24,914 bases of DNA from DATFJZ01 sp046482845 (GCA_046482845.1 JAWOEJ010000028.1:1-24914), one strand, 5' to 3'. Counted from the stretch's first letter, positions 1 through 8,097 are shown. The notes: generated by a model from the letters alone, not told the origin. Made by a program: numbers and translations.

Positions 1-59
1 CATCAATTTTGAAGTTATATAAATAGTACCAATGTGACGTATTAAAGATAAAAAAGAAC

Positions 60-190
60 GGGCTTGGTTTTAACTTCGCCCACTGTTAGTCATTTTACAA
101 AATGACAGATGAAACCTGCTAAAATATCAACGTATTGAAATTGATCCATCAAAATTTATAGGTATACTGGGCGAAGTTAAAACCAGGCCC
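60..190. repeat. Inverted repeat with 23-bp arms
   Basis: The arms at 60-82 and 168-190 are inverted copies that match at 22 of 23 positions (core GGTTTTAACTTCGCCCA). They enclose about 85 bp of AT-rich sequence with no gene. The form is that of a small palindromic or MITE-like element, but no transposase is near. Its right arm directly adjoins a remnant of the other palindromic family of this window (195-238). The family is not identified. Confidence 0.7.
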
Positions 191-194
191 CACT

Positions 195-238
195 GAGGAC
201 TCTTAATCAATCCTTCCATAGAAATTTGATAATCGAGT
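195..238 (-). repeat. Remnant of the palindromic element family (copy A, terminal part)
   Basis: Read on the - strand this begins ACTCGATTATCAAATTTCTA and continues through GGAAGGATTGATTAAGAG. It closely follows the left terminal sequence of the full copy at 16240-16487. Only the terminal 40-odd bases are present; the element is cut off at the neighbouring inverted repeat (60-190). The rest of the stretch 239-343 shows no recognisable gene. Confidence 0.6.
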
Positions 239-343
239 ATCACTGTCAGGAGAGATAATGTCCTGCAGAGTTTTTTTCTTTGGGGATTTGGGGATAAATT
301 TACCTTGCCCCCGAGGAGGCAATGGCTAAACCTTTGAACTCTG

Positions 344-369
344 ACCTGGCCCACAGGGCCAGGTTTTCT
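344..369 (+). terminator. Rho-independent terminator upstream of the hydrogenase operon
   Basis: A perfect 9-bp stem (ACCTGGCCC / GGGCCAGGT) closes a 3-base loop and is followed by TTTTCT. It would stop transcription arriving from the left and so insulate the hydrogenase promoter. The gene it originally served is not visible in the window. Confidence 0.75.
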
Positions 370-412
370 ATATTATGATAAAATAAAAAACAAACACTGT
401 TTATATTCTCTA

Positions 413-442
413 TTGACATGTAAAATTAAAACATTGTATTAG
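413..442 (+). promoter_or_regulatory. Candidate sigma70 promoter for the hydrogenase operon
   Basis: A perfect TTGACA (413-418) is followed, after 18 bp, by TATTAG (437-442) in a very AT-rich stretch between a terminator and the operon. Transcription would start near 449 and give a leader of about 140 nt that contains the hairpin at 491-526. This is motif-based only. Confidence 0.45.
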
Positions 443-490
443 TTGTATAAAATATATTAAATAGATAATAAGGTAATTAGGTAAAAGAAA

Positions 491-535
491 GGCAGGTTTT
501 GATACCAGGTTCATTCAAAGCCTGCCGTTGTTTTA
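491..535 (+). promoter_or_regulatory. Leader hairpin with U-rich tail (terminator or attenuator) before hysB
   Basis: GGCAGGTTTTGA (491-502) can pair with TCAAAGCCTGCC (515-526) over 12 positions with one G-U pair. The loop is 12 bases and GTTGTTTTAT follows. It lies between the candidate promoter and the hysB start, so if that promoter is used the hairpin is in the 5' leader and could attenuate transcription. It could also be a second insulating terminator if the real promoter is downstream. Confidence 0.45.
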
Positions 536-588
536 TATTCCAGTAGTTTTATGTTTATGAAGTACTTAACTGCATCCAGGAGGTGCCA

Positions 589-1557
589 ATGGAAGAAAAA
601 CAGAAGCTGCCACAGGAAAACCAGCATTGCAATGACCAGTCTACCGGCGTTTCAAGAAGATCCTTTCTTAAGGGCTTGACAGGAACCGCTGCTGGTATCG
701 GGCTTTCACAGATTTTCAATCCCGCTCTTATTTCCGCACTGGAAAAGGGGCTTGAAAATCATCCTGTTCTCTGGATTCAGGGCCAGGGATGTTCAGGGTG
801 CTCTGTATCTCTGCTGAACAGTGTTGACCCCTCGATTAAAAAAATCCTTCTTAACATTATCAGCCTGCAGTACCATCCAACTGTCATGGCTGCTGAAGGG
901 GAAACTGCTCTGGAAAACCTGTACAGGGTAGCTGAAGCATATAAAGGGAAATTTTCCCTTGTTGTGGAAGGGGCTATTCCCCTGGCAGCCAATGGAAAAT
1001 ACTGCGTCTGCGGAGAACTTGACCACAAAGAAATCACCATGGTTGATATGACAAGGGAACTGGGTGAAAAAGCCGGGAGCGTTCTTGCCGTGGGCACTTG
1101 TGCTGCCTTTGGCGGTATTCCCGCCGCAAAAGGCAATCTTACCCAGGCATCAGGCGTAAACAAGGTATTTAAAAAATACAATATTAAAACCCCGGTGGTC
1201 AATGTTCCAGGCTGCCCCTCACATCCGGACTGGATTGTGGGAACCATTGCCCATCTTTTGACAAAGGGACTTCCAAAGCTGGACAGCTACGGCTGCCCAA
1301 CACTGTTTTTCGGCGAAAACATCCATGAAAACTGTCCCTATCTGGATTATTTTGAACAGGATATTTACAGCAAGACCTTTACCGACAAAAAGGGCTGCCG
1401 CATGGATATTGGATGCAAAGGCCCTGATACCTATGCTGACTGCTTCAGGCGCAAATGGAACAGCGGCATGAACTGGTGCGTTGAAAATGCCGTATGCATC
1501 GGCTGCGTAAACCCCGGTTTCCCCGATTCATCTTCTCCGTTTTACGAAAGTTTATAA
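589..1557 (+). CDS. hysB: Periplasmic [NiFeSe] hydrogenase small subunit
   Basis: This is the electron-transfer subunit of a periplasmic H2 uptake/evolution enzyme, 322 aa. A twin-arginine signal (SRRSFLKG, residues 22-29) precedes a hydrophobic stretch, so the folded heterodimer is exported by Tat. Cluster ligands are visible. The proximal set is C68, C71, C171 and C209; the distal set is H246, C249, C270 and C276; the medial set is C285, C297, C303 and C306. The medial motif reads NWCV where ordinary [NiFe] enzymes have NWPV, so the medial cluster should be [4Fe-4S], the hallmark of the NiFeSe group. The start is ATG 589 because AGGAGG at 578-583 sits five bases upstream; a GTG at 583 lies inside that site. 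hysA follows after 35 bp. The subunit assignment is firm; the natural electron partner (usually a c3-type cytochrome) is not in the window. Confidence 0.96.
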   Translation: MEEKQKLPQENQHCNDQSTGVSRRSFLKGLTGTAAGIGLSQIFNPALISALEKGLENHPVLWIQGQGCSGCSVSLLNSVDPSIKKILLNIISLQYHPTVMAAEGETALENLYRVAEAYKGKFSLVVEGAIPLAANGKYCVCGELDHKEITMVDMTRELGEKAGSVLAVGTCAAFGGIPAAKGNLTQASGVNKVFKKYNIKTPVVNVPGCPSHPDWIVGTIAHLLTKGLPKLDSYGCPTLFFGENIHENCPYLDYFEQDIYSKTFTDKKGCRMDIGCKGPDTYADCFRRKWNSGMNWCVENAVCIGCVNPGFPDSSSPFYESL

Positions 1558-1592
1558 ATCAGAATTAAAAACAAAACCAGGGAGGTTTTATT

Positions 1593-3107
1593 ATGGCTGG
1601 CTGTAAACCAGAAGCTGTACCCGTGGCAGCGGCAGGTAAAAAAATAAAATTATCCATTGATCCGATCACCCGGATTGAAGGCCACCTCAAGGCTGAAGTG
1701 GAAGTTAAGGGCGGAAAAGTAGTTGATGCAAGAATCCACGGCGGCATGTTCCGCGGCTTTGAAAACATACTCAAGGGAAGGGACCCCAGGGATGCCACCC
1801 AGATCACCCAGCGCATATGCGGTGTCTGTCCCACAGCCCATGCAACGGCATCCAGTCTGGCACTGGACGATGCATTCGGCGTAAAACTGACAAACAACGG
1901 AAGAATCGCCAGAAACCTGATTCTGGGCGCCAATTTCCTCCAGTCCCATATTCTCCATTTTTATCATCTTGCCGCCCTTGATTATGTGAACGGGCCTGAT
2001 GTGGCGCCTTTTGTTCCCAGGTACAAAAACAATGATGTCCGCCTGGACAAGGCCACCAATGCCATTGGCGTTGACCAGTACCTTGAGGCCCTTGAAATCA
2101 GAAAAATCTGCCACGAGATGGTGGCCCTGCTGGGCGGTAAAATGCCCCATGTTCAGGGTATCGTTGTCGGCGGTACAACAGAGATCCCCTCCAGGGAAAA
2201 ACTCAACCTGTACGCCTCAAGATTTAAAACCGTCAGAAAATTTGTAGAAGAGAAATATCTGCCTTTGATCTACCTTCTGGCAGGCCCCTACGGCGATCTT
2301 CTCAAAACCGGATCAGGCCACAAAAACTGCATTGCCTTTGGTGTGTTTCCCATGGATGAAGCCGGCAACACGTTGCTGAAACCAGGGGCCTACACAGACG
2401 GAAAAGACACCCCCTTTGATCCGGACAAGATTAAAGAATATGTCAAATACTCGTATTTTAAAGATGAAACTTCCGGACTGAACCCCAAAGAGGGTAAAAC
2501 CATACCTGATCCAGAAAAAGCCTCTGGATACAGTTTTATCAAGGCCCCCCGGTTCAATGACAAACCCCATGAAGCCGGTCCCCTGGCACGGCTGTGGGTC
2601 ACCAACCCTGAGCTGTCAAAAACCGGTCAGAATGCCCTGGGTGTCAAACGGATCAGAGACTTAGGCGATGCAGCCTTTTCAATCCTTGGAAGGCACGTGG
2701 CCCGGGCAGAAGAAACCCTGCTGGTGGCCAAAGCCATTGAACAATGGCTGTCACAGGCCCAGCCCGGCAAAGAAACCTTTGTGCCCGCACCCATCCCTGA
2801 ATCAGCAGAAGGCCTCGGGCTCACAGAAGCCCCCAGGGGTGCACTGCTTCATTATATCAACATCAAAAACAGTGTGATCAGCAATTATCAGATCACCTCT
2901 GCCACCATATGGAACGCCAATCCCAGGGATGACATGGGAGTCAGGGGCCCCATGGAAGAGGCATTGATCAATGTTCCCGTGCCTGACCCGGACAACCCTG
3001 TCAATGTGGGACGGCTGATACGATCCTTTGACCCCTGACTGGGCTGTGCCGTGCACGTGCTGCACGCAGAAACCGGCAGAAGAAGCAGTGTTGATCTTCC
3101 CCTTTAA
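1593..3107 (+). CDS. hysA: [NiFeSe] hydrogenase large subunit, selenoprotein (UGA = Sec482)
   Basis: This is the catalytic subunit carrying the Ni-Fe site. The N-terminal metal-binding motif RICGVC gives C76 and C79. The C-terminal motif reads DP-UGA-LGCAVH: the in-frame TGA at 3036-3038 stands where the family has Cys or Sec. Reading continues for 22 more codons to TAA at 3105-3107, giving 504 aa with Sec482 and C485. The maturation endopeptidase is expected to cut after H488 and remove a 16-residue tail (VLHAETGRRSSVDLPL). A simple stop-to-stop reading would end at P481 and lose two metal ligands. The UGA is followed 11-12 bases later by a hairpin of bacterial SECIS type (3050-3066). GGGAGG lies 7 bases before ATG 1593. 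The subunit has no signal peptide and should be co-exported with HysB. Sec insertion needs SelB and tRNA-Sec, encoded elsewhere. Confidence 0.95.
3050..3066 (+). promoter_or_regulatory. Bacterial SECIS element in hysA
   Basis: CGTGCA (3050-3055) pairs perfectly with TGCACG (3061-3066) around a 5-base loop CGTGC, which presents the GU expected for SelB binding. The stem begins 11 bases after the UGA at 3036-3038. This spacing and size resemble the E. coli fdhF SECIS, which also has a short stem with GU in the loop about 11 nt after UGA. It is coding sequence at the same time (AVHVLHA region). Confidence 0.8.
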
Positions 3108-3178
3108 CCTTAACTTTTTTAACTTTTTTTATATGACATAACCGGTTAAAAATCCCCAAAGGAAAAAAACCACAGCAC

Positions 3179-3652
3179 ATGGAAAACCATAAGAAAAAAC
3201 TGCTTGTACTGGGTGTGGGCAATACCCTGTTAATGGATGAAGGGATAGGCGTCCATGCGGTGCACACCCTGTTAAAGGAAACCTGGCCGGCAGACATTGA
3301 TTTTATTGACGGCGGAACCTTTACCCAGGACATTTTCTACCTTTTTCAGGCCTATGAAACAGTGCTGGTCCTTGATATCATAAGGGCTGGAAATTCCCCG
3401 GGGACCATATACGACCTCAGGGAAAAGGATCTGAGAAAGGATGAAAAACAGCGGCTGTCCCTCCATGACATTGATCTTCTGGATTCCCTTGACATGGCTG
3501 AGCTGACAGGAAACAAGCCTGCGCTTTTTTTCCTTGGCATAGAACCGGAAAAGATAGACTGGGGCATAGAACTGAGCAATACCCTGGAAAACCGTTTCCT
3601 GACATACCTGGATGCAGTGCGCCTAAAAATTTCCGCTCTTGTGGAGGTGTAA
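3179..3652 (+). CDS. Hydrogenase maturation endopeptidase (HyaD/HybD family, M52)
   Basis: This 157-aa nickel-dependent endopeptidase removes the C-terminal tail of the large subunit after Ni insertion. It opens with LVLGVGNTLLMDEGIGVHAV, the family signature. The residues matching the Ni ligands of HybD are visible: E21 (in LMDEGIG), D66 (in VLDIIRAG) and H96 (in LSLHDID). It follows hysA by 71 bp and almost certainly acts on the HysA tail VLHAETG... The ribosome site is weak (AAAGGA about 15 bases from ATG), so translation may be low or coupled. Its stop is immediately followed by the next ATG. Confidence 0.92.
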   Translation: MENHKKKLLVLGVGNTLLMDEGIGVHAVHTLLKETWPADIDFIDGGTFTQDIFYLFQAYETVLVLDIIRAGNSPGTIYDLREKDLRKDEKQRLSLHDIDLLDSLDMAELTGNKPALFFLGIEPEKIDWGIELSNTLENRFLTYLDAVRLKISALVEV

Positions 3653-4786
3653 ATGGAATATTTCCAGGGAAATACACTGGCCGAACTTGAGAACCATTTG
3701 ATTGAAAAACTCAGGTATGAATGGGAATGCAATATATTGAGCTTGAAAAGGCGTGCGCCAGACTTTGCCAAAAAAATGAGAATGCCCTCAATTCTGCTGT
3801 CAGACATGAAATCTCTGCTGGGCCAGTGGATTTCGGAAACACGGGAAATCAGGCTCAGCAGAGATCTTGTTTTCAACGGCAGATGGGACTCTGTGTGTGA
3901 GGTGCTCAAACATGAAATGGCCCATCAGCTGGCATCCACCTTTCCCCAGTCCAGAAACGAGACTGCCCACGGAAAGACCTTTCTTGAATGCTGCCATGCC
4001 CTTGGCGCAAATCCCAGGGCTTCGGGTACGTATAAAACACTGGAACAGCGTGTGTTTGAAGAAAGTGATGATGAAAACGACAGGGTAATGATCAAGGTTA
4101 AAAAACTCATGAACCTTGCCTTGTCAGAAAACCGCCATGAAGCGGAAAAAGCTGCAGCCAAGGCCAATCAGCTGATTGCAAAGTACAATATTGAGATCCT
4201 TGAAAAAAACAAGCCGCGGGAATTTGAATCCATTTTTATTACAAAGCCTGCTCTCAAAAGAAGCCAGGCGGAAAAACTGGCCTGTGTCATTCTTGAAGAC
4301 CATTATTTTGTAAAACACATCTGGACACATGTTTACATGCCTGAAAAAGAAAGATCAGGCAGAATTCTTGAAATCAGCGGCACCCCGCCCAACCTGAAAA
4401 TTGCAGATTATGTGTTTCACTATATCCTGAACTATGCAGAACAATGCTGGCACCGGTACAAAAAAGAAAATCCCGGGTGCCGGAGCCGTTCAGGGTTCAT
4501 GGCAGGTGTTGTAAAGGGCTTTTCCAGAAAACTTGAAGAACAGAAAACAATCAGAGAAAAAACCCAGCATTCAGACGAGGATTCTGACACGGCCCTGACA
4601 ACCATTGAGGACAAAGAGCTTGTCCGGTTCTTTCACCACCGCTATCCCAGGATCAGCACAACCAGTCTGACATTCCAGTATTCCAGTCCTGCCGCCTATA
4701 GATCAGGCATGCGCCAGGGCCAGGATCTGACCATTTCCAAAGGCATTACATCAACAGGGCAGGACAGCGGCAGACTGCTGGAATAA
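3653..4786 (+). CDS. SprT-like zinc metalloprotease-like protein with DUF2786
   Basis: This 377-aa protein has two recognisable parts. Residues about 10-125 form a SprT-like domain with the zinc motif HEMAH (H87, E88, H91) and a downstream candidate third ligand H106 in ETAHGKTF. Residues about 146-183 match the DUF2786 helical motif (KVKKLMNLALSENRHEAEKA). The C-terminal half, about 190-377, is not recognised. ATG 3653 directly follows the TAA of the hydrogenase protease, with no gap, so the two are translationally coupled. SprT proteins act on DNA-protein crosslinks or are of unknown role, and no link to hydrogenase maturation is established. No strong terminator follows; a 5-bp GGCAA/TTGCC hairpin at 4826-4840 lies before the convergent gene. 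Confidence 0.8.
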   Translation: MEYFQGNTLAELENHLIEKLRYEWECNILSLKRRAPDFAKKMRMPSILLSDMKSLLGQWISETREIRLSRDLVFNGRWDSVCEVLKHEMAHQLASTFPQSRNETAHGKTFLECCHALGANPRASGTYKTLEQRVFEESDDENDRVMIKVKKLMNLALSENRHEAEKAAAKANQLIAKYNIEILEKNKPREFESIFITKPALKRSQAEKLACVILEDHYFVKHIWTHVYMPEKERSGRILEISGTPPNLKIADYVFHYILNYAEQCWHRYKKENPGCRSRSGFMAGVVKGFSRKLEEQKTIREKTQHSDEDSDTALTTIEDKELVRFFHHRYPRISTTSLTFQYSSPAAYRSGMRQGQDLTISKGITSTGQDSGRLLE

Positions 4787-4841
4787 AGTCAAACGGCTGC
4801 CCTGCGCTTCCTAAACATTTTCCGGGGCAATAAAATTGCCG

Positions 4842-5651
4842 TCAAACGCCTTCTGCAGCAACAGGATTGTCAAGGATGCCGATTTTCTGAATTTCTGTTT
4901 CCAGAAAATCCCCCGGCTTGAGAAACAATGGCGGCTTTCTGGTAAATCCCACACCACTTGGGGTGCCTGTTAAAATAAGGGTACCGGGCAAAAGAGTGGT
5001 ACTTTCAGACAGATAGGCCACCAGCTCGGGCACACTGAAAATCATATCCGAGGTTGAACTCTTCTGAACTGTTTCCCCATTGAGCCGGCACTCAATATCC
5101 AGATCATTGGGATCTTTGATCTCATCAGCGGTTACAATGCAGGGCCCCAGTGGACAGAAGGTATCAAAACTCTTGCCCCTGACCCACTGCCCGCCCCCGG
5201 CATGCTTCTGCCACCGTCTGGCTGAGACATCATTGCCACAGGTGTATCCCAGAACATAATCCAGGGCATTCTCCTTTGTCACATTTTTGGCCTTTTTCTT
5301 TATCACAACCACAAGCTCTGCCTCGAAATCCACCTCCGGCCCCCGTTTGCAGGCGCCTGGAATTTCAATGGCCTGTCCAGGTCCTGTAATTGATGCCGGA
5401 TTTTTCATAAAAATTACCGGGTGCTCTGGTAGCGGCATTCCTGTTTCTCGGGCATGCATGGTATAATTCAGCCCGATGCAGAACACAGCAGGCGGCTCAA
5501 TGGGAGCCAAAACCTGTTTTACCACTGCTTTTTTATCAATTATCTTACCCTTGTCAAAGATATCCCCTTCAATCAAAGAGGCTTTACCATCTCTGAAATC
5601 ACATCCCAGAAGCACATTGCCGCTGTTGTCTATAAACCGTATAATCTGCAT
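4842..5651 (-). CDS. Fumarylacetoacetate hydrolase (FAH) family protein
   Basis: This 269-aa enzyme belongs to the FAH fold, whose members hydrolyse or decarboxylate beta-diketo or 2-oxo acids with Mg2+ or Mn2+. Metal ligands are visible as E110 and E112 (DFEAELVVV) and D141 (GNDVSAR). The family sequences CIGLNYTMHA, GKSFDTFCPLGP and LTGTPSGVGF are intact. AAGGAC precedes ATG 5651 by about 9 bases. The gene stands alone, convergent with the hydrogenase operon and downstream of the LOG-domain gene, with a repeat remnant between. The substrate cannot be told from sequence; candidates include acylpyruvate, 2-hydroxyhepta-2,4-dienedioate and oxaloacetate (decarboxylation/tautomerisation). Confidence 0.9.
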   Translation of the reverse strand: MQIIRFIDNSGNVLLGCDFRDGKASLIEGDIFDKGKIIDKKAVVKQVLAPIEPPAVFCIGLNYTMHARETGMPLPEHPVIFMKNPASITGPGQAIEIPGACKRGPEVDFEAELVVVIKKKAKNVTKENALDYVLGYTCGNDVSARRWQKHAGGGQWVRGKSFDTFCPLGPCIVTADEIKDPNDLDIECRLNGETVQKSSTSDMIFSVPELVAYLSESTTLLPGTLILTGTPSGVGFTRKPPLFLKPGDFLETEIQKIGILDNPVAAEGV

Positions 5652-5722
5652 ATAAAATCGTCCTTAGTTTTTGATTTTCTTAACCAGTGATCCCTTTCTT
5701 CTATTTTTTACCCGATTTTCAT

Positions 5723-5784
5723 GTTCTCGTTTGTGACAGGTAACCGTTGGGGACGGTGCTATTTAAAAAACCTGATGTTCGAGT
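5723..5784 (+). repeat. Remnant of the palindromic element family (copy B, right end)
   Basis: The run from GTTCTCGT through GACAGGTAACCGTTGGGG to CCTGATGTTCGAGT matches the right end of the complete copy at 16421-16481 with a few substitutions. Only this one arm remains. It lies just beyond the stop codon of the LOG-domain gene (5798-5800) in a 146-bp gap. Confidence 0.7.
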
Positions 5785-5797
5785 CTCCGGTTTGTTT

Positions 5798-7909
5798 TTA
5801 AATCCGGTTATTGGGCCGGTCAAAGACTTCCAGATATTTCTGGCACAGCATTTTTTTTCTGATACGTATTGATTTTTCCCTGGCCTGAACAACGTTTTTG
5901 ACTGGAATTTTATTGTCCTTATACCAATGATCTGGATTGTTTAAAAATTGTTTAAGTTCTATTGTGGCCTCCTCAGCATTGCCGCAGGATTTTATCAGAT
6001 TGGGGGTAAAGCCTGGTCCGTAATTCTTTTTGGAAATTTCTATAATCTGCTGCCGGGAAAACTCCCACAGCCCGTCCGGATCAAGAAGAATGACCGGCGC
6101 CAGGGGATTTTCATGCAGTTTCATGGATGTAATTGTAATGGACAATTCTTCAGCACTGCCGTACCCGCCGGTATTGATAATGGGCAGATTGCTCAATTTC
6201 TGAATATGATCCTGCCTTGCCAGACGAAGGCCTTCTTTATAGTTGATCAGCCCGTCACAGGTGGTCAAAGATTCCTGGTTTTCACCTTCAAGATCTATGG
6301 CAACCCCGATGCTCATGATATTGTACTGCCGGGCAATATCGTTGGCTTCCTTCATCAGACCGGGACCGCCGCCGTGTACAATACCCATTTCGTTTCCTAG
6401 GGCGGCAGCCAGCATTTTCAGCAGCCCGATGGTCAACCGGTTATCAGCTTCTTTTGTATGTGATCCGTAAAAGGCAAACCAGTAGCGCACCCTGTCAAAA
6501 CGGGATTTATCATCTGGTTCCATAAAACAGCCATGGTAAAAGGTGTACAGCTTGTCAATATTTAAATCATACCTTAGAAATTCACAATCCGAATGCGGGG
6601 CATGGGTAACATGGATCATTTTTTTAATATAATCATCATCAAAGGAAGGGGTTGGGGTTTCTATTAAAAAAGTTCTAAGCCCGCTCCGCCTCAGGGCGTC
6701 CATCACTTCAGGGGAGGGAAAGGCATGGCCCAGAAAAATCCGGCTGTTCACACCGCCCAGGGCAAAGAGCTTGTCAAGGGTTTTCTGGTAGCTGCACTCA
6801 AGGACATCAGGACTGGGCAGCCTGGGTTTGCGGAAGGTACTTTCAAAAATTGCATTCTTAATGATCTCAAGCTGTGCTTCCCCGTTGACATCTGTGGCCC
6901 TGGGGATCTGGATAAAATTCCCCTTGTTCAGAATCATTCCCAGGGCATCTTTTTCAATTGACTGAAACAGGGTCTGAATTTCAGAGGTGGTTAACAGATC
7001 GTACAGGCGGTACCCGTTCTTTATCTTTATTTTCTCCAGCGGCACCGTCAAGGGATTGTTTGCCCTGAAAAAACGAATCCTTACCTTGATGTCCGACAAT
7101 ACAACATCACCATCTCCGTAATTGTACAATTCCACCTGCCGGTCCCGGAAGGTACGGAAAGGATCAAGTATCCGGGCGGGCAGATGCTCGATATTTTTTT
7201 CTTCAGGGTCCACAATCACGTCAACAACGCCGATGATATCCCCCAGAGAAATTTTAACGGCACCAACAAAAAGGTCCCCTTTTTTCAGGCGGGTGCGGTT
7301 CAGGTCAATCTGAATTCTTGAGCGTATCTTGCTTAAAGCACTGCGGCCCTTTTTAATGACAGAACCAATACTGGTCGAATTGACGGCCCAGGGCTCAAAC
7401 AGATACTGATAGGGCTCCAGCTCAACCTTAATAAAGTCACAGGGTTTCCCGGTGGCAGGGTCGATTTCCTCACAAATCTCAAACCCGTCATAATAGCCTT
7501 TATCCACTTTCCTGCCCACAAACAGCCTTTTGTGCAGATAATGGCGCACGTCATTCACCCGCAGTTCAGGATCCAGAACAGCAATGCGGCCTATCTCATC
7601 CCCTTTTTTAAACAAATCCAGGGGATTTTTTAAAAGCGGATTGAGATTTTCAATTTTCCCATCCAGAAAAAGACTGGAGCCTTCCAGAACCGGAAGGGTG
7701 TCAGGGGTTGAACGGTCTGTTTTAATACCGATCTGGGCATTCCCGCTTCTGGCAGAAAAAATAAAGGGCTTTTGTTCCTGTACAGCACCCTTGATATAAT
7801 CCGATACATGGGGGAAAAAGAATTCAGCCTTGACATGGTCCTGACTTTTGGACTTTTTGTGAATTTTCTGAATATATCCATCTGAACTGATTATCTGTGC
7901 TATGGTCAT
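5798..7909 (-). CDS. 703-aa protein with C-terminal LOG-type Rossmann domain and long unknown N-terminal region
   Basis: Residues about 475-660 form a LOG/lysine-decarboxylase-like Rossmann domain. HGGGPGLM at 512-519 matches the GGGxxGLM phosphate motif, and NTGGYGSAEEL (579-589) matches PGGxGTxEE with Asn-Thr and Ser substitutions. A preceding Arg-rich helix (LRLARQDHIQKL) fits the usual position of the catalytic Arg. Typical LOG proteins (cytokinin-activating phosphoribohydrolases or PpnN-type nucleosidases) are about 180-460 aa, so some 470 residues here are extra. That part shows a possible beta-rich section (about 205-285) and no known motif. AGGA lies about 10 bases before ATG 7909. 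The domain call is firm, the substrate (a nucleotide 5'-monophosphate is the family expectation) is inference, and the N-terminal role is unknown. Confidence 0.75.
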   Translation of the reverse strand: MTIAQIISSDGYIQKIHKKSKSQDHVKAEFFFPHVSDYIKGAVQEQKPFIFSARSGNAQIGIKTDRSTPDTLPVLEGSSLFLDGKIENLNPLLKNPLDLFKKGDEIGRIAVLDPELRVNDVRHYLHKRLFVGRKVDKGYYDGFEICEEIDPATGKPCDFIKVELEPYQYLFEPWAVNSTSIGSVIKKGRSALSKIRSRIQIDLNRTRLKKGDLFVGAVKISLGDIIGVVDVIVDPEEKNIEHLPARILDPFRTFRDRQVELYNYGDGDVVLSDIKVRIRFFRANNPLTVPLEKIKIKNGYRLYDLLTTSEIQTLFQSIEKDALGMILNKGNFIQIPRATDVNGEAQLEIIKNAIFESTFRKPRLPSPDVLECSYQKTLDKLFALGGVNSRIFLGHAFPSPEVMDALRRSGLRTFLIETPTPSFDDDYIKKMIHVTHAPHSDCEFLRYDLNIDKLYTFYHGCFMEPDDKSRFDRVRYWFAFYGSHTKEADNRLTIGLLKMLAAALGNEMGIVHGGGPGLMKEANDIARQYNIMSIGVAIDLEGENQESLTTCDGLINYKEGLRLARQDHIQKLSNLPIINTGGYGSAEELSITITSMKLHENPLAPVILLDPDGLWEFSRQQIIEISKKNYGPGFTPNLIKSCGNAEEATIELKQFLNNPDHWYKDNKIPVKNVVQAREKSIRIRKKMLCQKYLEVFDRPNNRI

Positions 7910-7980
7910 AAAAAAATTTTCCTGTCAAAATGAGACCCCGGAAGGGATTTCTTTTTTGTTCTGTCAATGGTAAAGTCGGG

Positions 7981-8097
7981 CTTGATCATAACATGGGGTG
8001 GGGTCAGGCTTCGGTTATTGCGCTTTTGTTTAAATTTGCCTTTAAACAGAGTCCTTTGTCAAAAGCGTAATAACCGAAGCCCGACCCCCTTGATCAT
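7981..8097. repeat. REP-like hairpin with GGGGTCAGGC arms and 9-bp flanking direct repeat
   Basis: The 29-bp arms at 8000-8028 and 8060-8088 are inverted and match at 27 positions; both mismatches would be G-U pairs in RNA. They begin GGGGTCAGGCTTCGGTTATT. CTTGATCAT occurs on both sides (7981-7989 and 8089-8097) and may be a target duplication. A second member of the family is at 21996-22154. Repeats of this kind are often mobilised by REP-associated IS200-like transposases; none is encoded here. Confidence 0.75.

Noticed and set aside
322..378. A short + strand frame (MAKPLNSDLAHRARFSIL) with GAGGAGG in front, possible leader peptide
   Set aside because: The ribosome site is only about two bases from the ATG and the codons mostly spell the terminator stem, so chance is the simpler explanation.
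3036..3038. TGA in hysA as a genuine stop or a nonsense mutation
   Set aside because: The frame continues with the conserved LGCAVH motif and a normal tail, and a SECIS-like hairpin follows at the expected distance.
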